Below are positions 48,139 to 61,381 of a stretch of DNA of 64,000 nucleotides, piece after piece. Position 1 is the stretch's first letter, and the number at the start of each line of letters is the position of its first letter. Source of the stretch: Archegozetes longisetosus (Eukaryota; Arthropoda; Arachnida; Sarcoptiformes; Trhypochthoniidae); the NCBI GenBank assembly GCA_018873245.2, contig JAEMBT020000001.1:19222220-19286219 (forward strand), written 5' to 3'. The notes under the pieces were generated by a model. The model searched no databases and was not told where the DNA came from. It was given only the letters and a program-made list of their open reading frames with translations. The position numbers were made by a program, and so were the translations under genes.

Positions 48139-50528
48139 TAAAAGTATTTCTTGTTTATTATCATTTGTTATAATGTAAATAGTTGCGAGTGATAGCTCTG
48201 ATTAAATTCAAATTTGTCAAATATATCAGTGTCTAACTTTTTAACGTTTCTTATTTTGGATATTTCTTTTCCAGTTATTTCAGTTCTATTTCAAAAATTT
48301 AATGAGGGATTCATTATTCAAGAAATAAAAATAATTTTTTACTATAAAAAAAGTTTTCGTTAACGTGCTGTCTGATAAAGATTTGTGACCTAAAAATTAT
48401 AAAAACAGAAAAAATGAGAGATAAGCATGAATAATAAGATTATTTTTGTTGCGAAACAATTCAAGTTAATTATAAGTTTAGACATAATGTTTCGCACGAG
48501 AAAAAAAAATAAAAAGAAAAAACGTCATGTTTCCATGTTTGACTAGAAGCAATATTAATAGTAAGTTTCACTCATTCTAATAAAACACTTAGCACACTAT
48601 CTCTAAAAGGATAATTAAAATGTTGTTCTTTAGCTATTGGGTAATAATATAAATCAAATGTTATTAACCTTAGACTTTATTGTTGCGATCAATCATATTG
48701 CTTGATAATAACGATAATCACTAATGAATAGTTAAATACCTACTAACCCTCAAACTCATATTAGCCTTATTGACGATATGAATGAATCAATTTTTTAATT
48801 AACAGTTTTAATTGTTTTTATTATCATAATCAATTACTTACTTTGCTCAAAATATTGAATTTTTCAATTTTTCAAACAGCGAAAATATTTGATTTTCTTA
48901 TCAATTACTTAAAAATTGTAATCTTATCTTAAGGCTCAAAATCTAAAGAAAAAATTCGATGAAAAGATATAACTCTTGTTTTGTGAGGTACCAAGAAAAA
49001 ATTACTTCAATTTTTTCTTATGAGAAAAAATTTCATAACTACTAATATTGATAATCTATTAATAACTCGAAAGGATAGTTAGTTATAAAGAGAAAAATTG
49101 AAAACCACAGACAGACTGTAAGAATTAACGCTCACGATAGATCTGTTACTACAATATTGCAATAATATTTCAAATCCAATTATGAAAGAATTTATTTACT
49201 GATCAATAAATTGATTAATTGATCAAATAATAACCGAATAGCAGTTCTTGTATCGGAAGCACTTCTAAAGCTTTAAGTTAAGCTTCTTACTGACGCAAGC
49301 AGTTAAGCGACTTATGCTCAATAATTTTAATTAATTTAGTTGAACACAACTATATTAGAACCAAAAAAATTCAATTATTAAGTACTTGTACTTAAAAAAT
49401 AGTTCAGTCATTCACAAAACACAATACACTGAACAAAATCCTGACTTACAAACAGGTGATTAATCCAATCATGACTGAAGTTTTGAATGAAGTGAAGTCA
49501 ATGTCAGTCAAGAAATTGGAGATAAGAAAAATTCGAGATAGGGGGTCAAGTCAGAAACGATTGACGGTCATTATGATACCAACAAATATGTAAGCGTTTC
49601 AGCATCGAGTTCGCCCTCAGGACAAATGTGAAGCAAGTATTCGGCAAATAAGTCCTTCTGCTGAAGAGGTGCTGTAAAGCAGATCTTGAGCAGTGTATAA
49701 AAATGCATTGAATGCTCAATTGAGAGTTAAGGAAGTAAAATATAGCAAATGGAAACCCAGCTAACGTAAGTCGTAGTCCAGTTTTTTTGCTTCTTTCAAT
49801 CCTAAGTTCAGCTAAGAGGATATGAGCAGAAAGATATCAGTCAATTGAAAAATAGTTTACTTTATTAGCATAAAACTAGGACTTATGCACAATTTGACTT
49901 CCAGAAACTATTTTTCTCATTCTCTCCTCAGTTTCTGTTAGACAGTCATTATGTGAAGAATACGTTTTAAGACTTCATCAATAAGAGTTTAAAGAGATCA
50001 ACTCACGTGATTTTTTGTCAGCTTTAAGTTGTGCAAAATGATAGCAATCAAATTAAATTATTGTGAGTATTATTTATTAATATTTAATCATTTTATGACT
50101 AATATTTATTTACTTATTAGTGATTTTTTTTGTTTTATTCTCGTATAATAAAAGTGTTTAGACTTCTCGTACATATTAAGCCTTCAATAAAGTTTATGAG
50201 TTATTAGAAATACGTTTTACGATCGAATAACAGGATATATTACTGAAACCCTTTCTTAAATACGCTCATCACTCTCCATTACCATCTTAAAACGCTCAAC
50301 TTCTGAGTTAGACTTAATTTCAATTTAGGTCATTTCAATAAAGTAGATTTGAATATTTTCAATTGATTCCTAAAATTTTCTTATCAATAATCAAATTTGA
50401 TTTAATGAATAGATTTTCGTGTTTTCATAATTGTCATTTGCATCGTATCATCCCAATTATCTCCTATAAATTGTAACGTCATTAAGAGTAATGATCTTTC
50501 CGAGAGACCAGTTGTCGGAAAAGTAATT

Positions 50529-51131
50529 ATGGCTAAAAGTCATTCTAATGTTCCAATCGATCATAAGACGGCTAATGTACCAACGATCACAAGACCAATC
50601 TTAAGACACCGTTCATCAGAGTTGAACTATTTGACAGGATTGCCATCAATGCCTCACCAAAACTTAATGGCAATCGACCGCAAACCAATCACTCCAAATA
50701 TATATCAAATGTCATTAAGTGATGCCTCAAAAAATTATTATTCAGTGCAACAAACACCCAATGACTTCAACTCAAATATTATTGAAAATCCGTTTAAGAA
50801 ATACGACCTGAAAAAGATTTTCCTGAAGAAAATTTTTGGTAAAAATCAAATAATTAAGTATCATTTATGTACTGACTAGTTTTTAACTTGATTTTAAGGT
50901 CAATCTTATGAGGAAGAAAAAGAACATGAAGACGGATTCTTCAGTGGTCAGCATCTAAAAAGACATGGAGCCGCTGGTATGGCAGCCAAAGTGTTTGGTG
51001 AGCTCATTGGTATCAAAATTAGAGAGTCTATCGAAGACGTGGGCAAAACTATTAGCAATTATGCTAAAGACTTCACTACTAGAAGCTTTGAATCAATTGG
51101 AAACACATTCAAAAAAGTTCTCAAAGTTTGA
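50529..51131 (+). CDS. Uncharacterised two-exon protein
   Basis: Exons 50529-50838 and 50899-51131 (60-bp intron, gtaaaa...tttaag, phase 1) encode 180 residues. The family is not recognised. The N-terminal 90 residues are polar and Pro/Asn-rich (NVPTITRPILRHRSSELNYL), probably disordered, with no signal peptide and no membrane helix. A basic KKYDLKKIFLKKIFG stretch precedes the junction. The C-terminal 60 residues form probable amphipathic helices (GMAAKVFGELIGIKIRESIE and VGKTISNYAKDFTTRSFESI) rich in alternating charged and hydrophobic residues. A cytoplasmic or membrane-peripheral role is a guess. Support comes from the clean splice, the good start and helical periodicity. Confidence 0.6.
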
Positions 51132-52499
51132 GAATCAGTTTATTTTATATAAAAACTTCAATCTTTACATATCCATTGCATTACTTATTTATAATATTTA
51201 TAAGAAAACATGTTTTCGTTCGCTATTTATTGATTTCATATAACACTAAATAACATTAAATGCATTTAATTTAAATGTAAAATTTGTTCGAAAAATAAAA
51301 ATATAAGCTTATTATTATTAATATATAAGTGATAAATAAGTACTCTATATTGTTAAACTAGCAATATATTACAAAACATAGGTTATCCAAATAATTTACA
51401 GCACTTAAAATACAATACATTGTTTCGTAATTGCAGTAGTTTGCAGGAACGACCAATTTCATTGGCATTTCACCATGTTTTTCAACCAAAATGTTCAGTC
51501 AAATATAGCACTTTATTGCAGTTTAAATGCATAAAGTTTGAAATTACAGTAAATCGGTTTGATATATAGAAACATTTGACAGGGTTTGAATAACAAATGT
51601 TTTCATGGCACCGGTCTTGAAAAAGAAACTTTTTTTGAATTAAAGGTTAACCTTTCAAAGTAACAATATTTTGAAAGGTTGAAGTGAATAAATAAAAAAC
51701 ATTGCAATAACTACTTCATATTTAAACTTAGCAGTTCAAAAATATGCTAATTAGAAATGATTATTAAGTTCAAAATCATATGAAATCCAATTTCAGTTAT
51801 ATTGATTGTTAAAAATAAATATTTTCTAAATTTTAAATTTAATCAAGGCAATAATCTCTTAATTAAAAAGAAAAACACTTCATTCGATGGGATTAAGGTG
51901 AATGTGAAGCACTTAGATGCAATACTGTATGAAATTTGATTAAAAGATTATGAGATTCTCTTAAAATAACGTAAACTTAGTTGATTTGATAGTTAAGAAG
52001 TACAAGTGATTAACATAAATTACAATTATTTAGAATTATTAATGCTCACTAGTATTTGCACAAAATGACACGGTTTTAGATATACAATCAATTTAGTTCA
52101 ATCAAACTAATTATTTTCTGTTTATAGAAATATTTCAATTAAACTTTGAAGTACTGCATATATCTTAGAAGATGAACACTTTTAGAAGAATTCCGAGAAA
52201 TATCTTAATTGATTGCACTTTTTTATAACCTTTAAGTTTTTAAGATAAGATTTACTCTTTCGAACACTTAATATAATTAATGATTATTTTGTGATTCTAT
52301 GCACTTTTTTGAGTGATGATAAATTTCTAGATCTAAGTGTTCAATGAATTCAACTATATTTTAGCTTTAGGTCATCAATAGCTATAATTACTTATATCTG
52401 TAGACAAATATCAAAAATAAAAAATTCAAATGTCAATACATGCAATTTGATAATCAAACATTTTATAAGTGCTTCGAAAAAACAACAAAATTCATTAGT
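51132..52499. other. Intergenic region, no gene recognised
   Basis: AT-rich, between the uncharacterised gene and the 3' end of the CRAL-TRIO gene. There is a short inverted pair ttaacctttcaaag / ctttgaaaggtt-like around 51645-51680. No reliable open frame. Confidence 0.55.
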
Positions 52500-54819
52500 C
52501 TATTTATCGAGATTAAGAATACGCTTCGTTTCTGCAATACTTGGCTCAAAAATTTTTAAATAATATTCAATCTCATCGTTTGTTAGATCCAATTGGTTAG
52601 CCATCTCTCTCACTGATTTACAGTCTAAGGAGTACGATGCAAAGTTTTTATCACAAGTTCCGCCTAAATATCTTGGCAAATTTTCGGCATCGATATAGTC
52701 CTTGATTTCTTCTTTATTTGCAAATTTAACCAAATCTTGATTTTGTTGGAATCCACATCTTCACTATTGGCCAAAATGATCTCAGAATCCACGGAAAGTT
52801 ATACACCAAACAGCATTTCAGAGCTGAACAAATTGATAAAAATTTCAAAATTATGAAGTTATCATTTCATACAAGCTGAAAAGATTATAAATTTCACTCA
52901 AATCCCTTAGCTCTTATATCACTTTGGGAAGAATTGAGTTTTTCAAATGGAAGAAATCTTCAGTTATCTATTGTTAGGTTAATGCTAGTATATCAATGAT
53001 CAAATAAATAAAAAAAATATAAAATATAGGATAAATTTGTGATAAAAATTAACAACTATGAAATGGATAGGTCATAGTTGTAACCAGTGAGGGATAAGGA
53101 GATATAGCCCTCAGAGGTTTTTTCAAGATTTAAGCATGAGTCTGTGCTGAGAAAATATCTTGCAAAAATGGAAACTGATGCATTAATCAATTGCTAATTA
53201 TTTAGCATTTGATAAAAAATTAATAGATATTTTAATGTAGATTAGCACTTGCATAAGAAATCTGAGCATTTCATTCCAAGCTTTTAGCCCCCTAAGGCCA
53301 AAATGCTTGGCTACAACACTGTGTACAGAGGCAGTTACCAGTTTTCATTGCAGATGTTGGTCGTTAAGCATGCATTTATTTATCAAGAGCATATGGATTA
53401 AGAGCGAGCTTAGTGCAATCAACAGGTTTTCAGCAGCACTGTAACTGTTTTTCAAGTAACAGTCAAGCTTGATCATTTTACGGTCATAATCACGTTAACC
53501 AAACTAATGTACCAAATTAATTTTGTATTATCCAATAAAGAATTACTAATTGATTATAAGCTTGTATTTCTGTTTTTCTGGCTATATCACATATATTGCA
53601 TTATTAAATATTAATATTTATAGTTTTAGTTTTCCTGATTGAACATATGAAGCTTTAACTGCAAGAGGAGCCTCTTTTCTATCAAAAAATTATCAAAAGA
53701 GCTTATTAAAACATTAGCATTTATATTTTGTATTTAGCGCTTTAGTCATTCAATATTTTTTAATCTGGATCTTACGCTTAAGGTTATGAGTATAGGTGGT
53801 ATTAAAGACTACTTCTAAATTGAAGTAAGTCTCAATTACTGCGAGTTTAGTACTTTTGATAGCTTTATCAAACTATTAGCTTGACTTCATTACATTTTGT
53901 TATGAATGAGAGTTTGCACTATAATCATTTGTACAATACGTAAATTGTTCATATGTCATGTTATTTTTGTTTTTGTACTATTAAAACTTTCGACGATAAG
54001 ACTTATCCCTATATTATTTTGCCATTAGTTAAAAGTTGAACAATTTACTCAAATCAAAACTTAAATGAACATATGTTTTAATGTATATGTCATAATGTTC
54101 TAGTCACAAACGCAAGGCTCAGGTTAAAAAATATTCAACAAGTCAATGAGGATAAATCACTAAAACTTAATGCTGGATATTAGTTTGGGTTTTATCTTTA
54201 CTAAGCCTTTTGAAATATCTTGATAGAGAAGCTCTTCTTGCAGTGAAAGCTTCATATAGAATATGAATTTATGCAAATCAAACATACCTTCCGGAAAATA
54301 CATTCGAAGTATCGATATTAAATACGAACACAAATCTAAGTCTGCATTACGAATACCAGCACCAGACAAATCAAATACAAGAACAAAACCATTTTCATCT
54401 TGTTGGCTGTCAATTTTGTTGATTATATGAGCCATGAAATCTTTGATAAAACTGCTTAGTTTTGGTACTTTCAGATTGGCTCTAATTCTTAAGAATATGA
54501 CACTTATCCCATTCTTATCGTAATTGAATGGAAACATTCCACCGACTTCGAAAAATTCTTTCGGTATATCGGTATCTTTTCGGTGATTTATATTTACTTC
54601 TTTTCTCCATCTCATCGCTTTGTCTAACTTCTCTAAAGATGTCTCCAAATTATATCTCTCGGACTCCAAGAACCGCCAAATAGTCCAATCATTTTTTGTA
54701 ACTTTTTGGATATCGATATGATCGTAGAATTCCTTATTTTTCTCATATCGAGCCAAAAAACGTTCTCTTAGTTTGTCAATTAAATGAGAATGTTTTAGTA
54801 TTGAATCTTTAACTGACAT
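52500..54819 (-). CDS. CRAL-TRIO (Sec14-like) lipid-binding protein, one-base frameshift
   Basis: Exon 1 is 54819-54288 and exon 2 is 52823-52500, with a phase-1 intron of 1464 bp, giving about 284 residues. Such proteins bind a hydrophobic ligand (phosphoinositide, retinoid, tocopherol) and move it between membranes. The N-terminal CRAL-TRIO-N helix block includes TIWRFLESERYNLETSLEKL and AMRWRKE. The lipid pocket strands FVLVFDLSGAG and the helix LDLCSYLISILRMYFPEA follow, then LVYNFPWILRSFWPIVKMWI and the typical end LVKFANKEEIKDYID...LPRYLGG. In exon 2 the frame changes at an A run (52741-52744): four A where three would keep IPTNQDLVKF. No intron explains it. It resembles the CRAL-TRIO half of MOSPD2-like proteins, but no MSP domain is seen. 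The large intron contains an inverted-repeat pair. Confidence 0.85.
53646..54256. repeat. Inverted repeat pair (atgaagctttNNctgcaaga family), copy 1
   Basis: atgaagctttaactgcaaga at 53646 and its inverted relative ending near 54256 (reversed: atgaagctttcactgcaaga), each continuing as AGC-CTCTT-TATCAA-TATC-AAAAG for about 55 bp. They lie in the intron of the CRAL-TRIO gene. A related pair occurs in the acyl-CoA synthetase intron. It could be a non-autonomous transposon family about 0.6-1 kb long. Confidence 0.5.
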
Positions 54820-56883
54820 TTGGAAGCATCAAAAGCATGTGTTCGAGGAGGAAAACTGGCAACTAATAACTCTGTTGACAAACTTCTCTACTTCTTTTCT
54901 ATGTTAGCCTCAAATTGTTTGTGAAGCAACAAAACTTTCCCTTAACTTAAACTTTTAAACTTGATTTGAATTAGTTGAGGAAAGAGGCGTAGTTCTGATA
55001 AAATGATTATTTCTTTTTAATAACTAAACACTTTCCTTCAGTTAGTTTGTGCTCAAAACTAACTTGTACTCAATCATCATACTAAGTGTGTTAATATTTT
55101 TCTTTATTTTTTTATTTACATTTCAATTGCCGTTATTGTTTAACCAATTAATTGTTTCCAAGTCTTCAGTCATAACACAATCATTTGCAAGTCAGTCATC
55201 ATTTTATACAAGCTTAATTGCTGAGGAGAGCACAAATGGTCTGAACTAAAATTCAATTGAAAGTTGTGATTGTTTGTTGTTCACTTCGTTATGGACTTGT
55301 TAAGTGTCTATCAATACAGTGGAACTTCACTAAACCTTGAATTCAATGAGTACTCAATTGAAGCTGAAAAATGCAATTCAATTTTTGACATACCTTTAAA
55401 TAGATTTTATTTGCATTATATATCAAAATAATTTCTCAAAACTTTAATGCAGCATCATCCTAAGCCTACTCTTTTAAGTAGAAATTTTCAAAAATAGTTT
55501 TTTGTTTTTCATAGACTTGAGACTGAAGTTGACGTCATTGAAAAGGAAAGAAAATTAAAGATTTCGCTCAAAGCTCTTGTTCTCATTTGAATCGAAAGTT
55601 TAGTAAATACTTGTATTGGATAAACACAATAATTGGTGCACTAGTATTGGGAGTTCGATCATAAAGTTGGTCATTAGAGTATTTGAATTTATGTTGGCTT
55701 TGATGAATCTTAACAATTGATTGTCGACAGAAAGATACTTCACACGAAGAATCTCTATGAATTGAATCGAATTTCAATATGTCAATTTAACAATATTTCA
55801 CGAGATCTTCAATTGAAATAGGTCTTCAATTGCCTAAATCTGGTTTAGATACTTAAAATGTTACAATAATTTCCTGTAAATTCATTTTATTACTTATGCA
55901 AATAAAACATATAAGTAAATAAAGTTTGTGTCAATTTGATAACTTCCGAGATATGAATTAACCAAATGTTAAACCCTTTCAACACTTAAGTCGAACATTA
56001 CATTTAAAGTTTATTTTAAATGAAAAATAAGAAATAAAATCCCGAAAAATACTACTCAAACAGTTTTCAAATGGCGTTTACACACTTTTGAAACAGATTT
56101 GAAGTCATTTGAATTTGGTTCATGAACTTTAGTGCGCTTTCATTACTCTTATCTTCAAATCACTTTTATTGACACAAATTAATGAGTACTTGAAACAATC
56201 GACCACAATTTGACCAACAATTAGAAAAACACGATGAGTCATTTTCCAAGTTATTATCTGCTCTATCAGTTAATATATACATGGCTTTCGTTCAATCATT
56301 TCAATTATGTTTATGCTTGTGTATGTCGTGTCACATCTCATTCATTAATCTACTTATAAAAAGTATTTTTTCCTATCACATTTTATAATTTATATTAATT
56401 CAATTAATCAATCATTTCATAAGAGTTTATAATAAACTTAGATTATTTGAAGTTAGTGAATGACTTGAAAATTGTAACATCACTTTATGTTCATGAACGG
56501 AATATTTCGACAGTCCAACAGGAAAGACAACTTATTTTTAGTTATTGTGCTTGGTGTTGGTGTTTAGTTAGGTTTAATACAAAAATTCATCACTACATAC
56601 AAGTTGAGTTGCTTGTAAAGCAGATGCAACCGCGATGTATTTTGATATATTTTCACATCTACCGTATGCATAAAGTAGTCATTTTACTAGTGGTAATGTC
56701 AGCTCATATGTTAGTGCTGGCCTTCATTTTAAATGATAAAAATTATTTTATTTCACACCGCGAAGAGCCCACCAGAGGCTGACAGACATCTCGTTTCTTA
56801 CTGCAGATATTATACTATTTTAAAATTTTAATTAGCCTTTTATTGAGTAAAAGATGAAGTGGTTTACTGCGAATTTTCGTAAT
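54820..56883. other. Intergenic region, no gene recognised
   Basis: Between the CRAL-TRIO start and the 3' end of the acyl-CoA synthetase. A poly(A) signal for the latter is present on the minus strand (AATAAA, 56839-56844). A 38-codon frame at 56666-56782 (MHKVVILLVVMSAHMLVLAF and on) has a signal-like N-terminus but no other support. Confidence 0.55.
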
Positions 56884-59800
56884 TTACATTGAATTGCTAT
56901 CAAATTTATCATACATTAAATCGATATCTGTTTGATATTTATTAATAATATTTATACGTTTTATTTTCATAGCTGCAGTCACTAATCCACTATCAGGTGT
57001 CCATTCGTCCGAACACAACTTTATTTTAGCAGGAATTTCAAATTTGCTAAATTTAGCATTAGTTGCAAATCTAGCAATCCTCTTGATTAAGTATGAAATT
57101 ATTTCGCTGTTTTCATACAATTCATCCATAGAGCTATAGTCTATTTTGAGTCGTTTTGCTAAATTGGAGATAGCCACCATATTAGGTACTATTAGTGCCA
57201 CCAAATAATTGTGATATGAATTTCCAATCACACAAATATTATCAATATATCTTAGATTTTTAAGCTCGGCTTCAATCTGAAATTAAAATATTAAGCATTT
57301 TAATCCCGGTTATTCAAGCAATTGTGTAGTGCCCGCTAGTACTGTACCCACAAAATTCAGTTTTATGGCACTACAATTCAACTCTCCATAGGAATAACAT
57401 GAAATTTAGGTTAAGTTGACACATCTTATTGTTTATACAATTTATGAAGCTTTGATTGCAAGCTCTTCTTGAGGGCCTCTTTTCATTTGGAAAATATGAA
57501 AAGAGCTTACTAACTAATGATAGAATCTAAACCAAATAATTGATATTAAGTATCAATCTTTAGTCACTTAGCCTGATTGACTAATTAGTAAATTTGAACT
57601 ACTACTAAAGTACTAAACAAAATAAGGGTGCGAACAAAAATATTGTTCCATTTTTATTTATTCAATTTTAAACTGTAACTCAACATATAATAAACTATAT
57701 ACCATTTTAAAGCATAATTTCTCAGCTTTAAGATAATATGTCATAAGGTATTAGAACTTTCGAACTTAAACTTTTATGAGGCATTAAGCGTGTTAACAAT
57801 GCCTTCAGAATTAGATAATGGTTAAAGGTTCAAATATTGTTTGGAAGTGGCATTAGTCATATTAAACTTAATTGAAGAGCAACTTAATTATAAGTTAAAA
57901 CTATTCGACACATTATTGAGAGCGTCAAATTAGGCGAAGGTATTAAACGCCTGCGTCAAAGCCTTATACCTCCAAAGTATACGAGTAATGATCGAAATTA
58001 AATATCAAATTTAGTCAATAATCGTTCAAATTCGTCAAACTAATTATGAAAGATAGGCTAGAGATTATAGAACTGAGAACTGCAAATAAATAGATTGCTA
58101 AAATTGAGAATATTTGGTAGACTTTCGATCCTCATTTTCTAACCCGTCATTCTAATTCGATGTAATGCTGCATTGTCAAATGCATTGTAGTAAAGGCCAC
58201 CAGAGTTAATTATTAAAATTATACCTAGTTTCTACCCTCATATATGCTTAATAGTTTGTATGGCTTTTATTATAATCTACGATTTAACAAGAGACTCATA
58301 ACTACTTTTTCAATGAACAAGCTTTTGTCAGCAGCCTTATATTAATACTAATGCTTTGATGAGTCCTTTTTATTTTCTTCAATAGAGAAGAGGCTACTCT
58401 TGCAGCCAAAGCTTCATATATTGGTAGACAAAATTAATTATCAGGTAAATTTTGAGGTTTATCATAATAAACACATGGATTTTTTAAATAATCCAAAAAC
58501 GTCTGATGAGATCTCTTTACTGCCTGTGTAGGCACGGCACTTATGTGTACCAAAAGTTCGTTTACAAGGGAAAAAATCAGAATTATTAGAAAGCTCACGC
58601 TTTTGTTAATTTGAATTTTTTCCCTGTAAACGGATTATAGGAATACACGCTATGGGCTAATTTATGACTTCTACGCAGCTTTTCATCACATTACTTTAGA
58701 TTATGTTCATTAATAATACTGTACTTTATAAAGTTAAGGTTTAGCAAAGTATGCGTCTAGGGTAACGCATAACTCAAACTCAATTTTCAATGTAACACTC
58801 TTAATGACTATGATTGGGAAGTGCCAAAATCCAGTTTAACTCATCACTTCACTTGTATCTCAGGTTAATATCAAACTTAAAGACTGAAATTTCATGTTAT
58901 GGTATCTGACGCTCATCTTATCTATATATCATTCATTTATATTAATATTAGACTTAAACATTTATTGAATAAACGCTGATGTAAGCGCTAAACCATAACA
59001 ATATTAAAATAAGCTTTAAAAACAATTATAAAATCTCGCAACAAATCCAATAATAGTATGAACCAATATAAGATAAACAATAGCTAACACTTACTGATTA
59101 TGAAAAACTTACTTTTCCTAGGGAGACATATTCTCCGAATTGAAGTTTTATCAAATCTTTTTTGCGATCAATTATCTTGAAAGTTCCGTCTGGAAATACT
59201 TCCCCAATATCTCCAGTAAGAAACCATTTATCTCCATCTTCATAATAATAGGATTCTTTGGTTGTTTGATCCAGTTTGAAATAACCCAAAGAAATGGCAT
59301 CACATCCAATCACAATCTCTCCTCTAGGATTAGGCTTATCAGTCACTCTATAGTCTCCTTCGTCCCAGTTAATTAACTTTATCTTCACACCAAATAACGG
59401 ACCGCCAACTCGACCGAAACTGCAATCGTATGCGCCCATTATAGCTCCAGCGCCTGATGGAAGTCATCAAAATAGAAAATACCGATTTATAACATGATAA
59501 TAAGATCATCTAAACAAAAGTTATCATTATGTCTGATGCAAGTTTGATCATGTAAAAAGTTCAAGCATTTCAGTCTATCAATACTAAGCGTAAATATAAG
59601 TTCAGAAACTTATTTCACACAAATTAAACTTATTTTCGTGGTTTTTATTGATTTGCAGGCGCATTCTTGTTCTAACCTGTAGTTTCTGTTGATGCGTATC
59701 CTTGAGCTAGTGTTATATTAAGACATGCTTTAATCAGTTTTTGTGTGTCTTGAGAAAGTGGAGCACCGCCGACCATCATTATCGATATTCTACCGCCGAT

Positions 59801-61381
59801 TAAACCTCGAAATCTTTGACAAATTAAATAGTTTATTATCGGAGTGTCAAAACCTATAATATGAACAAAGCATTTGATTCAAGCATTTGAGTTGTAACTA
59901 AAATCGAAATACCTTTTTCTGTCCAAAACGTTTTATAATCAACAACAAAATCAAATATTTTTCGTGCTATTAATCCTCTCCGATTAATTTTATCATATAT
60001 TCCTTTTCTGATACGATCTAAGACGAGAGGCACGGCTGCCATCAACGTTGGTCTTAATAGGGTTGCGTCTCCGCTGTCACCTTCTCTTATAGCTGTTCCC
60101 ATATCCGTTAGTGTATATGGAGTTGAGTAACCGATTTTAGAACCAACTACGAACAGAAATGTTTCGGTTGCGAATTCTAGTATGTGAGCGAGTGGTAGGT
60201 AACCGATGTATACATGGCTTTTAATGCCTTCTAAAATATGTTCGACAACTGATATGTAAGATGCAGTGGCTTTCATGAAGTTTTGGTGTGTTATTATTAC
60301 ACCCTTTGGAATACCTGTTGAGCCTATAGAGCAGAAAGCATATTGAAAATTAGTTGTAAATTGCCATTTTACCCAAATTTTTAAAGACAGTTAATTAATA
60401 GTTGAGTTTTCTCAAGCCTGAACTTTCTATTACCAGAAGTGTAGAGAACAATTGCAATGTCATCTTCAGATGGCGTCACGCTAACTATCTCAGATGTTGA
60501 ACATTCTCCTGCTTCTTCTACTTTAGAGAGTGGTATTAGATTCACTTTAGAAGAATCTACGTCTTCAAGTGATGCTGGTCTCAGGCCATCAAAATATATG
60601 ATTGTCGTTACATTCGGAAAGTGTTTTTGGAGTTTCATCAGTTTTGGTAATAATGTATGCGATGTTATGATATGCGTAACTTCTGTTTCATTAATGCCAT
60701 GGATTACTCCTAAACAAAGAAGAGTTGAGTTTATTAAGAAAAAGGCATAAAACAAAAAATATTTTTCACAAAACGAAAATCTTAATCTATTTGTAAACTT
60801 CCAAATTGTTAGATACCTTCATCATTCAAAGTAGAATAGAGCGTAGCTACAGTTGAACCAAAACGTAATATCGCCTGAGCACAAATAAACCAATCAATCG
60901 AAGTGTCAGCAAATATCATAACTTTATCCTTAGGTTTTACGCCGTTTAACATAAGACCTTTTCCAATATGATTGACACGGTCATCAAACTGGCCATAAGT
61001 CACCCAATTATAATCACTCAATACATATTTGGTTATAGCCTTTCCATTGACATCATGTATCTGTTCGTCAATAACTTTTCTATATGCCAAACACTGTTTA
61101 TCTCTGCCATTGATTTGAATTGATTTTCTGATAGCCTCGTCAATCGTTTTGCAGTCAACTATGAAATGATTGGGAATTTGACCGACTCTAATCCATGGTG
61201 AGCTAGGATCGGATGGATTTAATTGTTTTGCACGAACCCGTTTTGATTTTCGCCAATGAATCCATGGTTTTTGAAAAATGAAGTAAAACGGAATAGTTAT
61301 GAAGTCATAGATAAAAACGATCGACTTGACCGTTATAAGTACTGATGTTATTATTATATTCCACTTCAAGCTTAATGTCAT
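56884..61381 (-). CDS. Long-chain fatty acid-CoA ligase (ACSL3/4-like)
   Basis: Activates long-chain fatty acids to acyl-CoA through an acyl-adenylate. Six exons (61381-60817, 60709-60434, 60323-59913, 59853-59677, 59453-59113, 57276-56884), all phases matching, give 720 residues, the normal length. An N-terminal membrane anchor (residues about 8-35) fits ER or lipid-droplet forms such as ACSL3/4. The ATP/AMP signature [11 protein letters not shown] (278-288) is split by the exon 2/3 junction. [20 protein letters not shown] (468-477), the adenylate-binding [11 protein letters not shown] with [20 protein letters not shown] and the C-terminal domain (IEAELKN, then [17 protein letters not shown]) complete the enzyme. 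Nothing is missing. The last intron (1836 bp) contains an inverted-repeat pair. Poly(A) signal about 40 bp after the stop. Confidence 0.96.
57446..58415. repeat. Inverted repeat pair (atgaagctttNNctgcaaga family), copy 2
   Basis: atgaagctttgattgcaagc at 57446 and its inverted relative ending near 58415 (reversed: atgaagctttggctgcaaga). Both run on into a CCTCTT block, and the left one into aaaagagctta, as in the pair at 53646-54256. It lies inside the last intron of the acyl-CoA synthetase. Two pairs of the same family within 5 kb, both intronic, suggest a dispersed transposon. Confidence 0.5.

Larger units (their letters stand above)
42045..50528. other. 8.5-kb region without recognisable genes
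   Basis: Very AT-rich. Two inverted-repeat elements lie in it (43587-44279, 45672-46038), a hairpin at 48076-48138, and a purine-skewed A/G stretch near 47875-47960. Short frames (44521-44721, 45691-45903) are within or beside repeats and not protein-like. Nothing else was seen. Confidence 0.6.

Noticed and set aside
55049-55249. 66-codon frame with a signal-like N-terminus
   Set aside because: It has no ATG start and no partner exon.
56666-56782. 38-residue secreted-like peptide (MHKVVILLVVMSAHMLVLAF...)
   Set aside because: Too short, no cleavage or amidation motifs typical of neuropeptides, no further exon.
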